Positions 1-6,192 of a stretch of DNA of 6,657 nt are shown one piece after another. Under the pieces are notes generated by a model. It did not search any database, was not told where the DNA came from, and saw only the letters and a program-made list of their open reading frames with translations. How positions within the stretch are numbered: position 1 is the first letter of the stretch; the number at the start of each line of letters is the position of its first letter. Where the stretch lies: positions 1 to 6,657 of the forward strand of contig DATJUH010000411.1 of NCBI GenBank assembly GCA_035502515.1, given 5' to 3'. Position numbers and translations under genes: made by a program. Source of the stretch: Fen-671 sp035502515. GTDB lineage: Bacteria; Actinomycetota; Acidimicrobiia; Acidimicrobiales; Palsa-688.

Positions 1-815
1 AGGAAGACGGGGGCGGCAAGGGACCCGCCTGTGCCCGTTCCTGTCGCCGACATGTCAGAGAAAGTGACCGACCCGAACGCGGCGAGGGGCTCTACAGCGT
101 TTGTCGGGCCGCTGCTCGGTGCCTCCACGACCCACTCGGCGCTCGTGCCGGGTGCGTTGTACACGACGTGCTCCGTCCAGTCGGCCCTGCTTGTCGCGTC
201 GTCGATCGATACTGTCCACTTGCCCGGGGACACCTGGTCGATCTCTGCTGTGACGTGGTCGCCGGGTTGCACGGGCCCCAGGTTGATGGCTGTGCTCGGG
301 AGCAGTTCGTACCACGCGTAGTAAAGAGGGCCCGAGACCGTCCAGTCTTGCTCGGTACCCACCTGGATGAGGTCCGGCGTGTTCGTGCCGTCGATGCCGA
401 CCCAGGTGCTGGAGGAGCCCGTGATGTTGGGCTCGAGGGTGGGGACGTCCCAACTTGCGGAGACCCGCGTAAAGTGCGCGCCCGGGCCGGAGTCTTCGTA
501 GCCAGACCAGTTGCTGGACTCCTCGCTGGCGGGCACCTGGCCCTGGTCGCTCAGTGCGCCAGCGGCGAGGGTTGGCAGACCGCGCGTGGGCCCGCCCTTC
601 GCCACGAGTTGTCTCGCAGAGGTTCCCGCTGGCAGGCGGGCACGGACAACGTGCGCCGGCGGCCTAGTCGCGAGCGGGCCCGAAAGGGGAAGGGTGGTGG
701 CAGAAGCGCTGGAGGCAGCAGCCCACCCGGCGGCCGCCAGGCAGGGCGCCGCACAAAGGACGGTCAGCTTTGTCACCGACCGCGCCGTTAAATGTGGAAT
801 ATTGGCTGGGGCCAT
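1..815 (-). CDS. Secreted G1-family (eqolisin-type) glutamic endopeptidase, C-terminus cut by window edge
   Basis: The minus strand is open without a stop from 869 to the window edge and gives 271 codons from the ATG at 815. Residues 1-39 look like a Sec signal peptide: a basic stretch (TARSVTK), a hydrophobic core, and a likely cut after ASA. The mature part carries G1 landmarks: NWSGYE at 102-107, WVGIDG at 138-143, a Gln at 151 in LIQVG, YYAWYELLP around 165-173, and AEWVVEAP near 226-233. In G1 peptidases the catalytic pair is a Gln and a Glu; here they would be Gln151 and a Glu of AEWVVE (227 or 231). These enzymes cleave proteins outside the cell, typically at acid pH, and resist pepstatin. 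Residues 40 to about 100 may be a propeptide. The end TGTGGSLAAPVF suggests only the last strands are missing. The start is uncertain: ATG at 824, ATG at 815 and GTG at 776 all lack a clear Shine-Dalgarno. Family call fairly sure; substrate unknown. Confidence 0.85.
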   Translation of the reverse strand, partial: MAPANIPHLTARSVTKLTVLCAAPCLAAAGWAAASSASATTLPLSGPLATRPPAHVVRARLPAGTSARQLVAKGGPTRGLPTLAAGALSDQGQVPASEESSNWSGYEDSGPGAHFTRVSASWDVPTLEPNITGSSSTWVGIDGTNTPDLIQVGTEQDWTVSGPLYYAWYELLPSTAINLGPVQPGDHVTAEIDQVSPGKWTVSIDDATSRADWTEHVVYNAPGTSAEWVVEAPSSGPTNAVEPLAAFGSVTFSDMSATGTGTGGSLAAPVF

Positions 816-931
816 GGAGCGCATGAAATAGGTCTGCAGAAGGTATCGGCTCGTCGCCGGCGAATATTAGCGACTCGGCCCACACTTTCCCCCTCCGCAA
901 CGTGTAGGCTCCGCGCAGGAGGAGAACAGGC
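816..931. promoter_or_regulatory. Divergent intergenic region between peptidase and lacI-type gene
   Basis: This short gap must hold the 5' control regions of both divergent genes. On the minus strand TAATAT (869 down to 864) is a possible -10 element for the peptidase, but no matching -35 is visible. On the plus strand TAGGCT (905-910) fits a loose -10 for the repressor gene, again without a good -35. A 10-bp palindrome, TCGCCGGCGA, lies at 854-863. None of these is individually convincing. Confidence 0.3.
918..925 (+). promoter_or_regulatory. Strong Shine-Dalgarno fixing the GTG start of the LacI-family gene
   Basis: AGGAGGAG ends 6 nt before GTG at 932. It is close to the full anti-16S complement and decides in favour of the GTG start over later in-frame codons, which would cut into the helix-turn-helix. 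Confidence 0.8.
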
Positions 932-2029
932 GTGCCACGTAGGCCTGGGCCTGGCCCTCGCCGGCCCACCATCGCAGACATAGCCAAGGCCTCCGGTGTG
1001 TCAAAGGGGTCGGTTTCCTACGCCCTCAACGGCAAACCTGGCCTGTCGGAGCCCACGCGCCGGCGCATATTGGCGGTCGCCGAAGAGATCGGCTGGCGGC
1101 CCAACCGGGCCGCGCGCGCCCTGTCGGCGTCACGCGCCGGGGCGTGTGGCCTGTTGCTGGCGCGCCCCGCCCACCTGCTGGCTTACGACCCGTTCTTCCC
1201 AAAGCTCATCTCGGGCATCGAGGCGGAGCTGTCGACGCGCCAGATCGCCCTGATGCTCCAGATCGTGGATGATGTCGAAGCAGAGACGCGCGCCCTGCAC
1301 CGCTGGTGGGCCGAGCGGCGAGTCGACGGCGTGCTGCTCGTCGACCTTCGCGTCGACGACCCTCGGGTCCCGGTGGTCGAGCAGCTCGGTATGCCTGCGG
1401 TAATAGTGGGGGGGCCGGGGGCGACGGGCAAGCTGCCGTTTTTCCATGGCCACGACGCCGAGCGGGTGTACCAGATAGTGGAGCACCTCGTGGTCCTTGG
1501 CCACCGGCGCATCGACCGGGTGGCCGGGACGCCCGCCTTCGCCCACACGCAGACGCGCGATGTGGCGTTCAAGGCGGCGTTGTCAAGGGCGGGGGCCAAG
1601 GGCGGGTTCGTTCCTACCGACTACACCACCCAGGCTGCCGCGGCCGCCACTCGCAAGTTGCTCCGGCGCTCGCCGCCGCCAACAGCCATTATCTACGACA
1701 ACGACATCATGGCGGTCGCCGGCCTCGGCGTCGCTCAAGAGGCGGGCGTAGACATCCCTGAGGAGCTTTCGATCGTGTCCTTCGAGGACTCCATCCTCTG
1801 CGAGGTCGTGCGGCCCTCGCTCACGGCCTGTGCATGGGACGTCGAAGCATTTGGGGCCACAGCGGCGTGCGCCCTGATAAGCCTAATGGACGAGCGGAGC
1901 GGCCACCACGTCGCAGAAAAGCCCGAAGTCGCAGGCGGGCGCCAAGAGGGGCCTGTGCTCGTCGCGCGTGCCAGCACGGGCCCTGCGCCTGAAATCTTGG
2001 ACGCTCCGCGCAGGGTGGCCGCGCCCTAG
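932..2029 (+). CDS. LacI-family transcriptional repressor
   Basis: This 365-residue protein is a LacI/GalR-type regulator that binds palindromic operators as a dimer and releases or changes binding when a small ligand, usually a sugar, is bound. The N-terminal helix-turn-helix is clear at about residues 13-60, with TIADIAKASGVSKGSVSYAL followed by NGKPGLSEPTRRRI. The hinge helix with the minor-groove Leu is at 59-70 (RAARALSASRAG, Leu64). Residues 72 to about 345 form the periplasmic-binding-like sensor domain, with IIYDNDIMAVAGLGVAQEAG at 253-272, an SFEDS turn near 283-287 and the usual late ARASTGP at 346-351. The start is GTG, chosen for its strong Shine-Dalgarno; 11 basic and proline-rich residues precede the HTH. 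Length is slightly above the family norm of about 330-350 because of this N-terminus and a C-terminal tail. It lies 335 bp upstream of the importer operon on the same strand and probably controls it. The ligand cannot be read from the sequence; an oligosaccharide is the most likely class. Confidence 0.95.
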   Translation: MPRRPGPGPRRPTIADIAKASGVSKGSVSYALNGKPGLSEPTRRRILAVAEEIGWRPNRAARALSASRAGACGLLLARPAHLLAYDPFFPKLISGIEAELSTRQIALMLQIVDDVEAETRALHRWWAERRVDGVLLVDLRVDDPRVPVVEQLGMPAVIVGGPGATGKLPFFHGHDAERVYQIVEHLVVLGHRRIDRVAGTPAFAHTQTRDVAFKAALSRAGAKGGFVPTDYTTQAAAAATRKLLRRSPPPTAIIYDNDIMAVAGLGVAQEAGVDIPEELSIVSFEDSILCEVVRPSLTACAWDVEAFGATAACALISLMDERSGHHVAEKPEVAGGRQEGPVLVARASTGPAPEILDAPRRVAAP

Positions 2030-2043
2030 GCCCAAAACGGGCC
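2029..2043 (+). terminator. Weak stem-loop at the end of the LacI-family gene
   Basis: GGCCC (2029-2033) and GGGCC (2039-2043) can pair around an AAAAC loop, starting at the last base of the stop codon. The stem has only 5 bp and no T-run follows, so intrinsic termination here is doubtful. Confidence 0.2.
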
Positions 2044-2080
2044 CGGTGGAGCGGCTCGCAGCGCAATAGGACGCGGCGAC

Positions 2081-2109
2081 TTGCAAACCGCTCGGCGGAT
2101 GCTTATCGT
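2081..2109 (+). promoter_or_regulatory. Candidate sigma-70-type promoter of the importer operon
   Basis: TTGCAA (2081-2086) and TATCGT (2104-2109) are separated by exactly 17 bp. Each matches four of six consensus positions, including the first three and the last. The predicted start is near 2116, just upstream of a LacI-type palindrome. The call is by eye only. Confidence 0.45.
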
Positions 2110-2123
2110 TGTCGTGGTTCGGC

Positions 2124-2137
2124 CTTAACCGGTTCAG
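2124..2137. promoter_or_regulatory. Candidate LacI-family operator (AACCGGTT core)
   Basis: CTTAACCGGTTCAG is a 14-bp palindrome with a perfect AACCGGTT core and a single mismatched pair (T2126/C2135). A central CpG flanked by A and T arms is the usual form of LacI/GalR operators. The site would lie at about +8 to +21 of the predicted transcript, where a bound repressor blocks initiation or early elongation. The LacI-family protein encoded just upstream is the obvious candidate to bind it. I found no second copy in front of the repressor gene itself. Confidence 0.5.
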
Positions 2138-2206
2138 AACGACAGCGCGAGGGGGGTGCGACGAGGTACGGAGCGCGAGCCGAGGCTCTGGGGACAGGTG
2201 TGGTAT

Positions 2207-2280
2207 GGCACGAGCCGGCCGGCGCGCCCCCGGCTTTGCCACCTCGTGCCGCAAGTCCAGCTACGCGGTGCCGGCCGGCC
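2207..2280 (+). repeat. Inverted and self-complementary repeats in the importer leader
   Basis: GGCACGAG (2207-2214) pairs perfectly with CTCGTGCC (2243-2250). The 10-bp palindrome GCCGGCCGGC appears at 2214-2223 and again at 2270-2279, and the two copies can pair with each other. A smaller GCCGG/CCGGC stem (2218-2222 with 2230-2234) nests inside the first. The pairings are partly exclusive, so the leader RNA could fold in more than one way. High GC makes some such structure expected by chance. Confidence 0.4.
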
Positions 2281-2348
2281 TCCCAAACCACCTACCAGCC
2301 CGGTCAGCGGCCCAGCCGGGGCCCGCGGCCAAATCCACCAAGCAAGAC

Positions 2349-2354
2349 AAGGAG
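2349..2354 (+). promoter_or_regulatory. Ribosome binding site of the solute-binding protein gene
   Basis: AAGGAG ends 10 nt before the ATG at 2365. The spacing is a little long but usable, and the residues after this ATG form a well-shaped signal peptide, which supports the start. Confidence 0.65.
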
Positions 2355-2364
2355 CAGCTGAAGC

Positions 2365-4089
2365 ATGGTGAAACCCAAGACAAAGGCGGCCGGACGCATA
2401 GGCGTCGCCCTTACCGCGGCCGCTCTCGTGGCGCCGCTGATCAGCGTCGCTGCCGGCAGCAGCGCCAGTGCGCAGGCCAGCTTCCCGCGTAACGAGACCC
2501 TTTACACGAGCGGTACAGCTGGCGACCCTCCCAACAATTTCAACCCGAACGACCTCGGGAGCCTCTACACGGGGACCTACGGGTTGCTTTACGAGCCGCT
2601 GTTCCTCTACGACCCCATCCACGGGAAGTACCTCCCGTGGCTCGCCGCCAGCGGCGGGTGGAAGGGCAGCGAGTACATAATCCACCTGCGCCCCGGTGTG
2701 GACTTTGTCTCTAGTCCGAGCGGGACGGTTGAAGGCACTATGACCGGCAACGATGTCGCCTTCTCTATCGACCTGGCCAAGGACAACCTTGCCGACCCCT
2801 GGAACTCTTACGCGAGCGGGGTGAAAAGTGTCAGCGCCAGCGGGCTTACCGTAACCGTGCAGTTCAGCAGCCCGCCCCCGTACACCGCATGGCAGGACTT
2901 CCTCTGGCAGGCACCGATATTGCCCGCTTCCAGCTGGTCGAAGATGTCTTCTACAGACCAGATGACCACGGCCAACATGTCGCCGGTGGCAACGGGCCCG
3001 ATGCTGCTCGACACGACGACTTCGACCCAAGCGTGCTTCTCGATCAACCCGCACTGGTGGGGCACGCCGGCGCTCGGGCTCAAGTTCGCGTTCAAGTACC
3101 TCTGCGACGAAGAGAACAGCTCCAATAACCAGGAGCTCTCCAACCTCCTCGCAAACCAGACCGACTGGGACAACAACTTCCTCCCAGGCATCTCGGCCCT
3201 CGTCAACGGGGCATTGGGCGGCAACAGCGGCTACGGCATTAAGACGTACTACCCCACCAAGCCGTACATGCTCTCGGCCAACACTGTCTGGCTCGACATG
3301 AACACCACGAAGGCCCCGATGAGCAACGTCGATTTCCGCAAAGCAGTGGCTTACGCCATCGACACCCAAGAGATCCAGAGCAGTGTTTACACGGGCATGG
3401 TGCAGACCGCCAACCCGACCGGCCTCCTGCCCAACCTCGACCCGTACGTGAGCAAGAGCGTGGTTTCCCAGTACGGCTTCAGCTACAACCCGTCGCTCGC
3501 CAAGAAGTACTTGAAGGAGTCGGGCTACAAAGGCCAGAAGCTCACGATCGAGGTCCCTGACGGCTGGACCGACTGGATGGCAGGGATCGACGTTATTGCC
3601 CAAAACCTCAACGCGATCGGCATCAATGTCACTCCCGAGTACCCCCAGTACGCGACGCGTGAGAGCGACATGATCGACGGCACTTACGACATGGCCCTCG
3701 ACAACAACGCCGGTATCGACGCCTCGCCTTGGAGCTACTTCGACCGCGCGTTCAACCTCCCGATCCTGGCGAAGCAGAGCACGACCCTCAACTGGGCGCG
3801 CTACAGCGACCCCAAGGCGTGGGCCCTCGTCCAGGAAGCCGGTGACACCCCGAGCGGCGCCACTGGGAAGCTGGACAGCCTCTATGGCCAGCTCGAGCAG
3901 GACTTCCTCCAGGCACTGCCTGACATCCCGCTCTGGTACAACGGGGCCTGGTTCCAGGGCAACACCAAGTACTGGACCAACTACCCCTCGTCCACCAACC
4001 CCAACGACGAGTACACACCGGTCATGTGGCGCGGCTGGCTCGGCGCGATGACGACCATCTACGGCTTGGCAAACCTGAAAGCTGCCTAG
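2365..4089 (+). CDS. Opp/Dpp-type (SBP family 5) extracellular solute-binding protein
   Basis: This 574-residue protein is the ligand-capturing component of the importer encoded downstream. The signal peptide has a Lys/Arg n-region (residues 3-11), a hydrophobic core (12-30) and a likely cleavage after ASAQA at about 38. The mature part has the family-5 layout: an early GLLYEPLFLYDP at 73-84, a region ending HLRPGVDF at 107-114, GNDVAFSIDLAKDN at 128-141, and the conserved DFRKAVAYAID block at 323-333. The length suits the family, which spans about 500-600 residues. Aromatic residues are abundant (for example WDNNF 268-272, WTDWM 401-405, WYNGAWF 524-530), compatible with a sugar-binding cleft but not proof of it. 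Only two Cys remain in the mature chain (224 and 247), which could form a disulfide. There is no lipobox Cys: the expected position reads VAAGSS, with Gly31. Peptides, nickel or oligosaccharides are all bound by family members; the LacI-type neighbour favours oligosaccharides. Confidence 0.93.
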   Translation: MVKPKTKAAGRIGVALTAAALVAPLISVAAGSSASAQASFPRNETLYTSGTAGDPPNNFNPNDLGSLYTGTYGLLYEPLFLYDPIHGKYLPWLAASGGWKGSEYIIHLRPGVDFVSSPSGTVEGTMTGNDVAFSIDLAKDNLADPWNSYASGVKSVSASGLTVTVQFSSPPPYTAWQDFLWQAPILPASSWSKMSSTDQMTTANMSPVATGPMLLDTTTSTQACFSINPHWWGTPALGLKFAFKYLCDEENSSNNQELSNLLANQTDWDNNFLPGISALVNGALGGNSGYGIKTYYPTKPYMLSANTVWLDMNTTKAPMSNVDFRKAVAYAIDTQEIQSSVYTGMVQTANPTGLLPNLDPYVSKSVVSQYGFSYNPSLAKKYLKESGYKGQKLTIEVPDGWTDWMAGIDVIAQNLNAIGINVTPEYPQYATRESDMIDGTYDMALDNNAGIDASPWSYFDRAFNLPILAKQSTTLNWARYSDPKAWALVQEAGDTPSGATGKLDSLYGQLEQDFLQALPDIPLWYNGAWFQGNTKYWTNYPSSTNPNDEYTPVMWRGWLGAMTTIYGLANLKAA

Positions 4090-4124
4090 AGAGCAACCAC
4101 CCGTTACCGAGTAGGACCGAACTC

Positions 4125-4159
4125 CCGGGCCCGCTGCTCGCCTCGAGCGGTGGGCCCGG
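4125..4159 (+). other. Strong intergenic hairpin between binding-protein and permease genes
   Basis: Positions 4125-4140 pair with 4144-4159 over 16 consecutive positions, two of them G-U wobbles (4133/4151 and 4135/4149), around a CCT triloop. The outer part is CCGGGCCC against GGGCCCGG. It starts 35 nt after the stop of the binding-protein gene and ends 12 nt before the Shine-Dalgarno of the permease. No T-run follows, so it is better read as an mRNA-stabilising or partial-termination element. Such hairpins commonly leave the binding-protein message in excess over the membrane components. Confidence 0.65.
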
Positions 4160-4170
4160 CTCGTAACTGT

Positions 4171-4176
4171 AAGGGA
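4171..4176 (+). promoter_or_regulatory. Ribosome binding site of the DppB-type permease
   Basis: AAGGGA lies 7 nt before the ATG at 4184, a standard spacing. It supports this start, whose product begins with the MRRYFVRKL typical of the family. Confidence 0.65.
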
Positions 4177-4183
4177 CCTTTGA

Positions 4184-5179
4184 ATGAGGCGTTATTTCGT
4201 AAGGAAGCTTGGCACTTACCTGCTGGCGTTCTTCCTCGGGGCGACGATCGACTGGGGAATACCGAGGCTGATGCCGGGCAACCCCGTGGAGGTCTACCTC
4301 GGCAAGTTCCAGCTCGAGTCGCCTGGTTCGTGGGAGGCGATGAACAAGCTCTTCACGAAGGCCTTCGGGCTCAACGTGCCAGTCTGGCGCCAGTACCTCA
4401 ACTTCTGGGACGGGGTCTTCCACTGGAACTTTGGCGTGAGCTACAGCGAGTTCCCTGAACCTGTCAGCCACGTCATCTGGTCCGCCCTGCCCTACACTTT
4501 GGCGCTGTTGGTGCCTGCGATAACCCTCTCGTACATCCTCGGCAACCGGGTCGGGGCGATGGCGGCACGGCGCAAGGTGCTGGACAACACGGTGCTCCCG
4601 ACCGGCTACGTGTTCCAAGCGATGCCCTACGCATGGCTCGCGCTCGCGATGGCCTTCTTCCTCGGCGCCTACTACCGGTGGTTCCCGATCGGCGGCGCCT
4701 ACAGCGAGGGCATGATCCCGAACGCCAGCTGGTCGTTCGTGGCCAGCCTGCTCTTCCACTGGTTCCTGCCGTTCCTCACCGTCTTCCTTGTATCGTTCGG
4801 GGGGTGGGCGATCGGCATGCGGAACCTCGTGATCTACGAGCTGGAGACCGACTACAGCCGCTACTTGCGCTCGCTCGGGGCGAAAGAGCGGCTCGTGCGG
4901 CGCTACGCGTACCGCAATGCCGTCCTCCCCCAGCTCTCTGGGCTCGCGCTCCAGCTCGGCGTCGTCATCGGCGGCAACATCGTGACCGAGGTCGTGTTCA
5001 ATTACCCTGGCCTCGGCAACCTCATCTACAAGGCGATAAGCAGCGAGGACTACTTCTTGTTGCAGGGCATCTTTCTCTTCATAATCATCGGGGTGCTCAT
5101 AGCGAACTTCGTGATCGACGTCATCTACGTCATCATCGACCCGCGGACCCGGCTCAGCATGCAAGGAGCCCAGGCATGA
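4184..5179 (+). CDS. DppB/OppB-type ABC transporter permease
   Basis: This 331-residue inner-membrane protein is one of the two channel-forming subunits. The N-terminus MRRYFVRKL leads straight into a first membrane helix (about 9-29), followed by the PRLMPGNPVEVY box at 27-38, the counterpart of the usual APGDP motif. An extracytoplasmic loop with WNFGVSYSEFPEPVSHVI (81-98) follows. Further hydrophobic segments lie near 101-124, 146-166, 186-210, 253-274 and 288-317, giving about six helices. The cytoplasmic EAA loop, which docks on the ATPase, spans about 227-249 and includes YLRSLGAKE and RNAVLP. The C-terminus has the usual DPRTR shortly before the end. Length fits the family (300-340). 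The TGA stop overlaps the next gene's ATG by 4 bp. The IPRLMPGNPV form of the N-terminal box resembles, from memory, oligosaccharide-type members more than classical dipeptide permeases; this is a weak hint only. Confidence 0.95.
   Translation: MRRYFVRKLGTYLLAFFLGATIDWGIPRLMPGNPVEVYLGKFQLESPGSWEAMNKLFTKAFGLNVPVWRQYLNFWDGVFHWNFGVSYSEFPEPVSHVIWSALPYTLALLVPAITLSYILGNRVGAMAARRKVLDNTVLPTGYVFQAMPYAWLALAMAFFLGAYYRWFPIGGAYSEGMIPNASWSFVASLLFHWFLPFLTVFLVSFGGWAIGMRNLVIYELETDYSRYLRSLGAKERLVRRYAYRNAVLPQLSGLALQLGVVIGGNIVTEVVFNYPGLGNLIYKAISSEDYFLLQGIFLFIIIGVLIANFVIDVIYVIIDPRTRLSMQGAQA
5163..5168 (+). promoter_or_regulatory. Ribosome binding site deciding the DppC-type start
   Basis: AAGGAG lies 7 nt before the ATG at 5176. 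The reading frame is open much further upstream inside the preceding gene, so this site together with the ATGA overlap is what fixes the start. Confidence 0.75.
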
Positions 5180-6192
5180 GCATTGGATCGGAAGAAGAAG
5201 CGGCTCAGGGGCTCGCGGGCCCCGGAGGAGAGCATGGCAGCGTCGCCGAGACGAGGCTTGGGGCAGCGACCGTGCCGGCGGCTGCCGCGGCGCCCGTCGC
5301 CGGCGCCCCGACCGGTCTAGGGGCTGGGGCTCCTCTGTTTAGCGGGAGCCGGCGTTGGGAGTTCTTGTACTTCGCCCTTCGCAACAAAAAGCTGATGTTC
5401 GGGCTCACAGTAGAGCTAGTCTTTGTCGTGCTGGCGGTTTTTGGCCCCGAGATCGCGCCTTTCGACCCCAACAAGTTCGTCGGGCCACCCGACCACGCAC
5501 CTTCGGGCAGGTACCTCCTCGGGACCACCTACTTCGGTCAGGACGTCTTCTCGCAGCTGTTCTACGGGCTCCGGGACAGCTACCTAGTCGGGTTCCTGGG
5601 GGCCCTGTTCGCTGCGATCGTAGGTATGGCGATCGGTTTCACGGCCGGCTACCGGGGCGGGGTGCTCGACGAAGTGCTCCAGGTCTTCACGAACATCGTC
5701 GTGATGATCCCCTCGCTCGTGCTCCTGATCGTGATCAGCGCCTACCTGAAGACCAGGGGAGTGCTTTTTGAAGGTGTCTTCATCGGGGTGACGACCTGGC
5801 CTTGGGTAGCCCGAGCCGTTCGTGCGCAAACCTTCACGTTGCGCGAGCGCGATTTCGTCGACCTCGCCAAGCTTTCGGGCCGGCGGGCGACCAGTATCAT
5901 CATGAAAGACATCGCGCCCAACATGGCGTCTTACCTATTTTTGGTCCTCATACTTCTGTTCGGGAGCTCGATCCTCCTCGCGGCGAACTTCGACTTTTTG
6001 GGGCTCGGCCCCACCAATACGATCTCGCTCGGGACCATGATGAACCAATCGATGCTGTGGGACGCCCTCCAACTGCACGTGTGGTGGTGGTTCATCCCGC
6101 CCGGGGTCGTAATCACGGTCATTGTCGCGGCGCTCCTCATCGCGAACGTCGGCCTGGACGAAGTGTTCAACCCGAGGCTGCGCGAAACATGA
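5176..6192 (+). CDS. DppC/OppC-type ABC transporter permease with long low-complexity N-terminus
   Basis: This 338-residue protein is the second channel subunit. Residues 1-60 are a hydrophilic, Gly/Ala/Pro-rich cytoplasmic tail (for example PAAAAAPVAGAPTGLGAGAP at 34-53) before RRWEFLYFALRNKKLMFG. The first membrane helix is about 72-90, ending at the FGPEIAPFDP box (89-98). The DppC signature LGTTYFGQDVFSQLFYG (115-131) is intact, followed by helices near 135-158, 170-190, 198-215, 250-272 and 305-325. The EAA loop runs from about 227 (FVDLAKLSG) to 249 (IAPN) and contacts the ATPase. The start is the ATG that overlaps the upstream stop. Typical members have about 290-310 residues; the excess is the N-terminal tail. 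The gene ends in another 4-bp ATGA overlap with the ATPase gene. Family assignment is firm. Confidence 0.95.
   Translation: MSIGSEEEAAQGLAGPGGEHGSVAETRLGAATVPAAAAAPVAGAPTGLGAGAPLFSGSRRWEFLYFALRNKKLMFGLTVELVFVVLAVFGPEIAPFDPNKFVGPPDHAPSGRYLLGTTYFGQDVFSQLFYGLRDSYLVGFLGALFAAIVGMAIGFTAGYRGGVLDEVLQVFTNIVVMIPSLVLLIVISAYLKTRGVLFEGVFIGVTTWPWVARAVRAQTFTLRERDFVDLAKLSGRRATSIIMKDIAPNMASYLFLVLILLFGSSILLAANFDFLGLGPTNTISLGTMMNQSMLWDALQLHVWWWFIPPGVVITVIVAALLIANVGLDEVFNPRLRET

Larger units (their letters stand above)
2030..2364 (+). promoter_or_regulatory. Non-coding control region and leader of the importer operon
   Basis: No credible gene lies in these 335 bases. The first part holds a candidate promoter at 2081-2109 and a LacI-type palindrome at 2124-2137. 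If transcription starts near 2116, a leader of about 250 nt follows. It contains an 8-bp inverted repeat (GGCACGAG 2207-2214 with CTCGTGCC 2243-2250) and two copies of the self-complementary GCCGGCCGGC (2214-2223 and 2270-2279). The region ends with the ribosome binding site of the solute-binding protein gene. I do not recognise a known riboswitch class. Confidence 0.5.

Noticed and set aside
168..791. Plus-strand open frame of 207 codons opposite the peptidase
   Set aside because: The minus strand has the G1 peptidase motifs and a signal peptide; the plus product is Arg/Gly-rich shadow sequence.
854..863. TCGCCGGCGA palindrome between the divergent genes as an autoregulatory operator
   Set aside because: It does not resemble the AACCGGTT-type site, does not extend past 10 bp, and nearly the same string occurs inside the ATPase gene near 6299, so chance is likely.
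797..868. Two copies of GAATATT (797-803 and 862-868) as a repeat pair
   Set aside because: The first copy lies within the peptidase coding region near its start, the unit is only 7 bp, and no flanking similarity exists.
2205..2492. Possible upstream ORF starting at ATG 2205 and overlapping the binding-protein start
   Set aside because: It lacks a good Shine-Dalgarno, its product is Arg/Ala/Pro-rich without motif, and it overlaps the signal-peptide region in another frame.
2134..3603. Long open frame (489 codons) on the minus strand opposite the leader and binding-protein gene
   Set aside because: The plus strand encodes a clear family-5 binding protein here. The minus product is Arg/Val-rich, has no recognisable motif, and is a typical high-GC antisense shadow.
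4022..5164. Long open frame (380 codons) on the minus strand opposite the DppB-type permease
   Set aside because: Its charged, Glu/Arg/His/Val-biased composition mirrors codons of the permease gene, which has firm motif support. No Shine-Dalgarno or domain is evident.
4633..5175. Upstream extension of the DppC-type reading frame
   Set aside because: The frame is open from 4633, but that part overlaps the DppB-type permease in another frame and encodes Arg/Pro-rich shadow sequence. The ATG at 5176 has a proper Shine-Dalgarno.
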